From positions 7,934,299-7,998,298 of the forward strand of contig OY754978.1 of assembly GCA_963576475.1 (NCBI GenBank): a stretch of 64,000 nucleotides of DNA. The letters run 5' to 3'. Source of the stretch: Molanna angustata. Taxonomy: Eukaryota; Arthropoda; Insecta; Trichoptera; Molannidae. The translations under genes and the position numbers were made by a program. Position 1 is the stretch's first letter; every line of letters starts with the position of its first letter. Below the pieces are notes generated by a model, which worked only from the letters and a program-made list of their open reading frames with translations, was not told where the DNA came from and did no database searches. Below, piece by piece: positions 56,088 to 64,000 of the stretch.

Positions 56088-56232
56088 ATTATGCTCCATA
56101 GGTATGGTTTTTTCAAAGTTGAAAAAACAATGAAAAATATAGATCTGGCATACAAATCTCGCATATCTTGGATTGAAACTTTGTCGGTCTGTTAATAAAA
56201 ATAAATTCTCTGGAACAAATCGACATTAGGAA
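56088..56232 (-). mobile_element. Helitron-like 5' fragment
   Basis: AAAGTTGAAAAAACAATGAA, ATAGATCTGGCATACAAATC and AATAAATTCTCTGGAACAAA match the inverted 5' region of the family, as also seen at 53930-54055. Confidence 0.55.
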
Positions 56233-56727
56233 AACATTAAAGAAAATAATTAATTGAATTTACTTTATGCACAACGTACAATACACGTGAAACGCCTCTG
56301 AGTACGTTTGTTTATTTAGCGGCATCGGCCATCACAAAATAATAATATTTTTTTGAAGAATAATATTTTACACCGCAAGAATAATATTTTGACCTTTGAG
56401 AATCTAATGATAAAGGTTATTTTTGCATCACGTAAACGTAATATGAGACAATTTGAATCTGAGATATTGACATCCTGTCTATAGATACACGCGCACGTGT
56501 TCATGGTATAAATATATTTGTATTTTAAACACTGATTTTAAACCGATATCTTAATTTCATTCTTAAAGAAGTACTAATTAAATTTTGGTACTTACACCTA
56601 TTTATTAATATGAATACTTACATTTAACAATGACAAAATTATTTAAATTATAAATTATTTTTATAGGTACCGTTTTTATAAAATGATGTCATAAAATTAT
56701 TCCGTTTTAATAAAATGATGTCATGCC
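56233..56727. other. AT-rich stretch without recognised features
   Basis: The word ATAAAATGATGTCAT occurs twice (56678, 56711) just before the SINE. Otherwise unassigned. Confidence 0.4.
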
Positions 56728-56940
56728 GACCGCAGTGGCACAGTTGGTAAGCTGTTTTGGTTCTGTGCGGGCGTTCTGGGTTCGATTCCCAGCAGAGGAG
56801 AAATTTATTTAAATTCATTTCTCACGCAAATATTGCTTCTCTGGGCTGGAAACACTGCTTAGTTGGAAGAAATTGCCATACAACAATAAACTCGCCACTT
56901 GCGCAGGGTGCAAGGAAGTGTTTATTATTTATTTATTTAA
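56728..56940 (+). mobile_element. S1 SINE, full copy
   Basis: tRNA-like head with A box GTGGCACAGTTGG and B box GGTTCGATTCCC about 38 bp apart. The body follows, TTGCTTCTCTGGGCTGGAAA and AATTGCCATACAACAATAAA, with a (TTATTTAT)n tail. The head has no good acceptor pairing, as usual in tRNA-derived SINEs. Other copies: 16.6, 16.9, 19.7, 27.6, 28.4 kb. Confidence 0.8.
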
Positions 56941-57042
56941 TATAAAATTCGATCTTTGTATGTTATTTTTAACCATATTAAAAGTCATTTATTGTCGTTC
57001 CAATGCAATTTCTATGAGTTATATGTCAACATATTGAAAAAC

Positions 57043-57234
57043 TGCAAGACCGCAAGAGTCTTGCATTTAAGTCTTGCAAGACTCTTGGTCTTGCAAGCAT
57101 GGTCTTGGTCTTGGTCTTGCGTCCCTGGTCTTGGTCTTGGTCTTGCAGTGAAGTATGTGGTCTTGGTCTTGGTCTTGCAAAAAACGCAAGACCAAGACCA
57201 AGACTGCAAGACTTGCAAGACTTTTGCTCATCAC
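57043..57234. repeat. TTGGTC hexamer repeat, locus 2
   Basis: Same hexamer in groups with TTGCA spacers, then inverted AAGACC units, ending in TTTGCTCATCAC, the complement of the locus-1 boundary GTGATGAGCAAA. Inverted relative to locus 1. Confidence 0.8.
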
Positions 57235-57429
57235 TATCTCTCAAAAGAGTTCTTTTCAGCGTGGACTGTGTATACTCTCATTATTTCTGTCACAAATAAT
57301 ATTCACAGTTGATGTGAATATTACAAATTTGTATTTAGTGTGAACGATTTATCCTCTATCTTTATTTATGAATCATATTAGGGTTCGTTCTTTTTTCGTG
57401 ATTTATAAATATTCTTTTTACGGCGCTGT

Positions 57430-57968
57430 TTTTCAGGTTGAATGTTTTACTTATATTTTTAGGGTCGGGGAGTATTTTAAGTAGGGTCTGGTCTGGCCTT
57501 CATTTATCTCGTCCACACCTTCTCGGGTATAATTGAAACCGGGTGAGTCGTCTTCGAAAGGCGACAGCTGCGTCAGTCGTCTATAAGTAGCGAGGAGGTT
57601 ATTATTTTTTCTCGGAGTTGTTAGAATAATAAATAAATACGTACGTAAGACGATATCTACATACACGTTTGTTTATTTACTTGTCGACTTTTCCTTTTTT
57701 TGCGGCTCATTCGGGTATTTAGTCGTATTTGTGCGTTAAAAATAATCCTCTTTCTTTTTTTTAGGTACCTATGTCTGTCTTTACAGCGTTCCGTGAGGCG
57801 AGCGTGTAATAAGGTCTTTTAAAGCGAGTTTTTGTTCAAACGATTATAGCCTTTAGAGCGTATCGTTTCGTGCGAGAAATAATGTTCGTTTTCGATGAAC
57901 GTTATTCGGTCCCGGGATCGTTTCATTTTTCTTCGTATTCCATGTATCTTTCCTGACACTACCGTGAA
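57430..57968 (+). promoter_or_regulatory. CpG-rich promoter-like or LTR-like block with donor site
   Basis: CpG is frequent throughout. CTATAAGTAG at 57581 is a good TATA box. AATAATAAATAAATACG about 45 bp further would fit either a polyadenylation signal of a solo LTR or chance. TTTCTTTTTTTTAG at 57764 is an acceptor-like site and GTGAAG|GTAAGTACT at 57968/57969 a strong donor. An ATG frame at 57880 stops before that donor, so any exon would be 5' untranslated. Not repeated elsewhere in the window. Confidence 0.35.
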
Positions 57969-59936
57969 GGTAAGTACTAAGCGCTGTTTGTTGAAATGTC
58001 GCTTAAGTTGTTTCGTCTTTGGTTAGAATTCGTGCATTCATACTTGTAATTTAGTCGGATGAATGCAGGTAAATGTTTGAAATATACGGTTCAGATAAAA
58101 TCAAACCTACTCCATATTATACTCGCCTGATCCCTGAGCTTTGATATGATTATCTTTTTCCCCGATACGGAATAATCAATTTATTTATTTCCTTTAATAG
58201 CTAATTTATTTCCCTGTTTTATTTAGTTAGGTCTTTATGTTTTCTTGATACAATTACATTAGATTTTTTACAGCGTCGTTTAAACCTAATTCGACAACAT
58301 GTAACGATCATGCCATGTCCCTACTGAGGTGGACAGTACCTAATACTAACACCGTCATCATTTTCATACGACGACAAAAATATTTTTGCAGAACATTTCC
58401 ATGGTTTGTGCGCCATAGTGAGACAAATATTCGACTTTTTGCAACCATGAATACAAACTATCGATCATTTTAAGCCGCTTTGTTGATCGTCAAACTCAAG
58501 TAATCTCAAAATCTTACGTAACATACTTACCTAATACAAAAAACTTAATCGTATATTTGTTTGTTTATTTATTCAAAGGGCAAACACATTCTTATAAAAT
58601 ATACATAAAACAATAACGTTATTAATTATATCGTTATCGTATTATATAAAATACATTTTACTACAATACATCGTTGAAATTATTAATATTTAAACTTAAC
58701 AGGGTAAACTTTTTTATAGTTTTTTTTCCTATTTGAGAATAACAGTAGTAAGTTTTTGAAATTGGATAATATTATATTACCGTTTGTAAAATGAATTAAT
58801 CTCAGTCTGGCAGTCTTGATTAATCTAAAATTCATTATTGAAATACGCGAAATTTAGTTGGCGCCTACGGTAATCCTTGCGAATATGTTGTTTGTTGTCT
58901 TGCAAAATAATAATAATGTGTTCGGAATTTTAAGCACCGTGTATTTCCGTTATAGTTCTCGACATGTATTATTTGAAGTCGTGCTTTGTGTGTAGCTGTA
59001 GCTCTGCGCCCCAACCCCAGCTAGTTCAGAGGGAGGGAGTGGGGTACAACAGGAGGGGGAACATCAGTAGCGTTTAAAATTTGGGGTCCTTGTGGAAAAA
59101 TTACGCCAGGCCCCTTCTTTATTCAGACAAAAACAAAAATGCCGGTATATATGAGGTCGCTTTTGGCTCTCATCACAATTACACTTTTTAGGATTTTTTT
59201 GTGGTGAATACCCATAGAAAGAAGGTTTCCCTATAAAAAATATTTTTTCACTATTAAATAAATATAAAAATTGCATGTTTTGTAAGGAAAAACATGGAAA
59301 AGGGTACTTACTTGTCTATAATATAAAAAAAATCCGCTTTAAGATCTCCAAGAAACTAACTGATAAGTTCCTACTTAATTATGATAACTGCCAACATCAT
59401 TTTCAGTGATGTTTTTAACGATATATTACCTTGAAAATGTATATATACATATCATGTTTTTAACATGAGAACTTTATTTATTTCATTTACCTACTTATTG
59501 CACAAACATAATATTTGTTACTTCTATAAGCTTGTAAATAACGCCTCTCTAGGCAAAAGCCCAATTAGGTATATTATATTATTTGCAGTAAAAATATATA
59601 TAAAAAATAAAAATTAAACGTATGGCGTATTATATTTTCATATATGATGCATGTTTTTTGCATATATAATATAGGTAGATATATATATTTATTTATATTG
59701 CGTTCTTAAAATTTAGGGCCCCATGCTAGCTGGGCCCTCTTGACTCTAGTGTTAGGTAGGTGTTACGCGACTGGAGGACAGGAGGCAGGAGTAGAATCCG
59801 TAATAAATCTTGCTCCAATATTGCTATGTACATATTATGTAGATACTCGAATAATTCATTTTAGCCCCCACAGGGTGGTCCCTAGTGCGGACGCGTTTCG
59901 CTCAGTTCCAACTTAAATTGTATTATACATTTTATA
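57969..59936. other. AT-rich stretch with small relics
   Basis: AACGATCATGCCATGTCCCT at 58302 resembles the LINE-A 3' end. GTTTGTTTATTTATTCAAAG at 58559 resembles a minus-strand retroposon tail. AAAATTTGGGGTCCTTGTGG (59076) and GGGCCCCATGCTAGCTGGGC (59717) may be two ends of one decayed element. No gene. Confidence 0.35.
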
Positions 59937-59950
59937 TTATTTTGTTTCAG

Positions 59951-59992
59951 ATTTCCTCGTCCCTTACTATCGAATTTCCGCCACCTCTCAAG
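59951..59992 (+). other. Candidate 42-bp exon
   Basis: TATTATTTTGTTTCAG is a good acceptor and CTCAAG|GTGACT a fair donor, enclosing 42 bp (14 codons, in-phase). No other evidence. Confidence 0.15.
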
Positions 59993-60690
59993 GTGACTCC
60001 TTTTCTTAATCTTTAACAGATTCCCTGTGATAACTAACTAGGCACGTAACATGATAAGTGATTATATAATATATATTTTTTTATCTACTCGCATCAGATT
60101 ATATGTTACATTGCCAATCATACAGATATGCTCACATAAAATAATTGATCAATATTTGATCCATGTTTTTTGTTTACTTATATATAAAACTGATGTCTTA
60201 TAATATGCTTCATATTAACATATATTATGTTATTAAAGTTCCATCTAGGCGCAAATATATCGAAATGTCAAGTGCTTTATAAATTAAGACTACGATGGCG
60301 TCTTCATAATGTTTGTATGAATTTAATTGACTTGTGAATTCTTTGTGGTAAATATTGACTGGCAACCCAAGATAATAAATAAAATAAAGTCTCTAGAATA
60401 TCTCATTGAACATGAATATATACTCGTATAGCCAGCAATTAAATTCGTGAAAAATAGCTATAATTAAAATACTCGATAATTATGTTCCTTCGATCAACTC
60501 ATTTTAACGATCGATTTATCTTTTCAGTTTATTGTAATATAATTGTTAGTATTTTTTATACTTCTGTGTATATTATACAGTAGTACTTACTTAAATAATA
60601 TAGTAATCATGCAATGACTCTGATTCCAAAAAACATATCTTTTTGTAAAAAGGGTGAACGAGGAACGTATATAAAGACAATGATATATTA
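59993..60690. other. AT-rich stretch without recognised features
   Basis: Nothing recognised. Confidence 0.4.
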
Positions 60691-60812
60691 TTTTTTAAAG
60701 AATGAATATGTCCTTGAAACAAGTACCTACCTACAAATATAATATGTATACATCATCATACATTCCCTAAACTAAGCATACATGCTTATACTATAGGTGA
60801 ACGAAATAAGTT
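60691..60812 (-). mobile_element. S2 SINE body without tRNA head
   Basis: AATGAATATGTCCTTG and CATTCCCTAAACTAAGCATA, then CTTATACTATAGGTGAACGA match 48575-48660; the homology stops where the tRNA-like head should start. Confidence 0.55.
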
Positions 60813-60835
60813 TCGAAGTTCATAGTTATAAATTT

Positions 60836-60967
60836 AATTAGAATTTTATTTGTAAAAATAAAAACACAGTAGTTTTTCAATCCACGAGTATGAAATTTAA
60901 TATAATATAGTCGTGGATTGAAACTGTGTATTTACTTTTTTTTTACAAATAAAATTATATTTTAATT
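60836..60967. mobile_element. Foldback element, 132 bp
   Basis: The arms of about 52 bp (TTTTATTTGTAAAAATAAAA, ACACAGT, TTTCAATCCACGA) are inverted around a 20-nt loop, with a 5-nt insertion in one arm. The structure resembles a MITE; a precursor RNA is conceivable. Confidence 0.6.
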
Positions 60968-61504
60968 TATATGTATTGCTTGTTCTTGTTTGTGTCTACG
61001 TACGCCCCGGGCAAGTTAAACATATTTTCGATTATTATCATCGTCTTATCTCTAATAATAGTTTGGTTGGTTGGTATGATTTTATCCAATTGGATTTCGT
61101 GCTGTTTTGTTGGTAAACGAGAACAGCTTCACTCGTGCAGTGCAGAGAGCTTAGTAATTCATAATACGCGATTATAATAAATTATTTATAGTTTTGTGTT
61201 GTGATATCGTATCATTATACCTACATATGTACATACTAGTTATAATTAAATACTCATAATGTTATTATATTATCACTGCTTACTTTGTTCAAACAAGGCC
61301 ACAGTTATTATGTGGGCTATATAATATAACCTATCTCGCTAAGTGCCATTATAATCTTTCAATATGAATGACAAACATATTCAATTTCAGTTTTAATTAA
61401 TCTCACGCTTACATGGATTGTTATAAAATCGATGACAGCTCTTGGACGAAACGAATTCTATTTATAGCACGATCGTTCTTATTACCTCGAGAAGTTATAT
61501 ATTG
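60968..61504. other. AT-rich stretch without recognised features
   Basis: The 68-codon frame at 60971-61177 starts with a hydrophobic stretch but has no match to a known protein and begins inside the foldback flank. Not called. Confidence 0.35.
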
Positions 61505-62192
61505 ACTTCTAGTAAAAAACTTGCTTAAAACAATATATTTTTCATTATTTCAACACATCTTACAATATGGCATTATATGTTGGGGGGGAGCTTTTAAAAC
61601 CACTTTAGTGCCTTTAGAAGTTTTTCAAAGAATCATTATTAAAATTATATTAAAAAAGAGATTTGATTATCCAACTATTAATTTATTTCAAGAATTTAAA
61701 GTTTCAACTGTTGAAAATATATACAAAAAAATCTCTATTCTTACAAATTCAAACCAATTGTCATTTTCTTTAAGCAGCAGAATAAATTCACAAGGATGTA
61801 TTACCATTCCTCTTTTACGTACAACTGCCTCACAACATTTCTATAAGTATAAAGGTACTAAGTGGTTTAATGAACTCCCTTTGAGTCTTAGACTCGAAAA
61901 AAATTATAATATATTTAAAAATAAAATTAAAAAATTGTACTGATTGATTTATTTATTTTTTGTTATTTCATTCTTGTTTTGTGTAGCTTCATACTTTTTA
62001 GTAGATGTACAATGTTTTGGTAAATGTAACAATATAAAATAGATACTCCCCTCTTTTAACACGAGATTTAATCTCAATTAAAGATGGTTATTATGAATTA
62101 TATGATGGAAATTGTATACCTTTTTAAATTATGATTTATATGTGAACCTTGTATTGTTTTTGTTAGTAAATAAAAATAAAATAAAAAATAAT
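61505..62192 (+). pseudogene. Jockey/CR1/Daphne-like LINE C-terminus
   Basis: An open frame of 140 codons (61521-61943) with 5 more upstream: LLKTIYFSLFQHILQYGIIC, WGGAFKTTLVPLEVFQR, then KWFNELPLSLRLEKNYNIFK. The 'YFSLFxSxLxYGIxxWG' start and 'WFNELPxSLR ... FKxKIKxxL' end are the conserved C-terminus of jockey/CR1-type ORF2. A UTR of about 220 bp and AATAAAAATAAAATAAAAAA tail follow. It is 5' truncated, with the frame intact. Confidence 0.75.
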
Positions 62193-63326
62193 ATGTAATA
62201 AGTATTTCCTCGTAATATTCTTTACATTTCTTTTATATCTAATAAATTATTTTGTTTCTATTGTTATGGCACAAAATTAATTGCGCTTAGTACAGATATG
62301 TATTATTCTAATTCGAAATGCTGTGTAGACTATGTCTAATGTATGAGTTTCGATTTTACTCCTCAAACTTTTCAGTCCATGAATGTTGTAAAATATGATA
62401 TTGATCTTGTACCTATACTTATATACTTGAGAGAGACTTACTAATTGTTGTACAATATCATATAATCAATTATTATGGATTTTCGTTGCGTATTGCATCC
62501 TTTTCGAGTTTTAAAAAATGCTTAATGCTCTCAAATCAATCGAAATTTTACTGTTTAAATATCAGGATAACATAAATACCAAGGACGTTATTGACTTACA
62601 AAATTAATAGCAAAATTATGAGTGTAACTTCACCGTACGCATTTCTAGCAGTACCTAGTGTTTATAATTAAATGATAAATTAATGTTAATAGTCACGTTA
62701 TGAAATAAAAATAATTAATATATGTATATGTTATTTAATTAAAGTGCTAGAAACGCCATCACGGATGTGTCTAATTGCGTTATCATAATGAACGGAGGAG
62801 GAACACGTTCGTCCATTATCTTAGATGTAAATTGTCCGTTTAAGTCCATGGCTACTCAGGTATGTGTGTGTGGTAGGTACACGTACCTAAAAGCGACCGA
62901 GGTTAACCCAGGCATGCACTTAACTTGTAATTAGTAGAACCTCGCACGGTTCATTCTCCATTTAAGGCTTACCCTCGTGCTCGTGTGTGTGAGTGGGTAG
63001 TATGTATCTCGCTATCTCTGAGGTTGTTGTGTGTATTTTATGTTTTAACAAGTCAGAGTAAACTGGTCGCTTCCTTAGGTCCATGTTGTCCTGATACATC
63101 GTGATACATTCATTGGCCGAATTTGACAATCGACAACTAAATTCATATTTGTTATAAGAAAACTTGGAGCGACTGGTTTACTTGATTACATTAGTACTCT
63201 TTTTAGATTCAATAGATCATATTATTTTGATTCCCTTCCATATTGCAGGATTCGCGTGGGAAAAGATGATGTCCAGTTTGTACATCTTTCTGATATGGTG
63301 TTCACCATATACCTGGTTTCTTCAAT
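62193..63326. other. AT-rich stretch with a moderately GC-rich part
   Basis: 62755-63080 is less AT-rich and not repeated in the window. GCTACTCAGGTATGTGTG at 62850 looks like a donor. No frame with a recognisable motif. Confidence 0.3.
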
Positions 63327-64000
63327 TTATTTATTTTTATTTTATTTATTTATTTCGGGAAAACAAACAAGATACAATGGTAAAAGAATATACAATAGTT
63401 ATAATAAATATGGATGATACATTGCATCTCAATTAAATGTTTTCACATATAGTAGGTAATATATATTTAATCATATTTTACAGAAAAAAATAGTAAAAAA
63501 ATTTTAGGGTGAAAAAAATTTATAATAAATTGTTACAGAAAAAATAATAATAAATTAAAATTAAACGGGGAAAGTGTAAGTGTAAGCGAGACAAATTATG
63601 ATGAAAGTAGGTAATAAATTAAGTTATTTACTGAATAATTGTAAAATGTATGATTTGAAGTCTGCTTGTGATTTATGTATTATATCGAATTGCCTAAAGT
63701 ATGTATTGTAATTGGAGCAACTCCGCCTAATATAATTGTTTTGTGAATAATTTGTGAATCGACGGTCGACATAGTTAATTTAGATAGTAGGTAAGGTGAG
63801 TCTACACGGTTGTGGATAATTTTATGCAAGTAAATTATGTCTATAATTGTTCGTCTATTTTCTAAGTTACAAATATTATGATGTATAGCAGATTGGCGGT
63901 AGTTGGGGAAATTAAGTTTATCACGATAATCCAAATGTTTGAGGAATTTATTCTGTACTCCTTCAATTCTATTGATGTATGTAATAAGAAAAGGATTCCA
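63327..64000 (-). pseudogene. LINE 3' end running off the window
   Basis: From 64000 downward the minus strand reads WNPFLITYINRIEGVQNKFL, KHLDYRDKLNFPNYR, then NLENRRTIIDIIYLHKIIHN and SPYLLSKL. The pattern 'IE.VQ..FL..L.YR' followed by 'L..RR...D...L.KI..' is common to Jockey/CR1-like ORF2 C-termini. A stop, UTR and (AAATA)n tail (63327-63352) follow. The upstream part lies outside the window. Confidence 0.65.

Noticed and set aside
52134..57343. Leu-Gly/Trp-Ser/Lys-Thr repeat frames at the two hexamer loci
   Set aside because: All are translations of (TTGGTC)n; every frame of the hexamer is open, so length has no meaning.
1..64000. CRISPR array, operon or prokaryotic system
   Set aside because: No short direct repeats with regular unique spacers, no Shine-Dalgarno-linked gene runs; composition and element types are those of an animal genome.
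1..64000. Endogenous viral genes
   Set aside because: I saw no capsid, envelope or viral replicase frame; all polymerase-like frames have non-LTR retrotransposon motifs.

Overview
The window looks like gene-poor, transposon-dense DNA from a moth or butterfly. This is an inference: it rests on the AT-rich composition, the very frequent TAGGTA/TACCTA words, Helitron-like elements ending in CTAG, tRNA-derived SINEs, many 5'-truncated non-LTR retrotransposons and small foldback DNA elements. I find no intact host protein gene. Every longer conserved reading frame is a fragment of a non-LTR retrotransposon (LINE) polymerase, or is produced by a tandem repeat. Family names below (Hel, FB1-FB4, S1, S2, R5, LINE-A to LINE-C) are local labels, not database names.

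Layout, 0-10 kb: a GC-rich edge (1-200); a head-to-head pair of Helitron-like elements (677-1760 minus, 1813-2841 plus); a third copy (3113-4183 minus) inserted cleanly into a 186-bp palindromic element (FB1); an FB2 foldback near 4.6 kb; an R5 repeat; a 56-bp minisatellite (7031-7422); a frameshifted reverse transcriptase (7958-9215) between the ends of another repeat; and an FB1 dimer (9622-9977). Layout, 10-33 kb: LINE 3' ends in several families, S1 SINEs, small foldbacks, a 168-bp insertion with a 12-bp target duplication inside a LINE (26600-26767), and an 11-copy array of a 123-bp satellite (30072-31425).

Layout, 33-64 kb: a CpG-rich promoter-like block (33.2-34.2 kb), terminal-inverted-repeat elements at 35.1-35.6 and 52.7-53.7 kb, more FB and LINE copies, a SINE with a tRNA-Thr-like head (48.7 kb), two loci of a mobile TTGGTC hexamer repeat (52.3 and 57.1 kb), another Helitron cluster (53.9-56.2 kb), a second promoter-like or LTR-like block (57.4-58.0 kb) and two LINE 3' ends, one running off the right edge.

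There is no operon-like logic here. The relationships are those of nested insertions, several of which can be ordered in time. The few stretches that look unique and CpG-rich (1-200, 33.2-34.2, 44.6, 57.4-58.0, possibly 46.1-46.3 kb) are the best candidates for host promoters or first exons, which would make the rest intronic or intergenic. That last point is inference.
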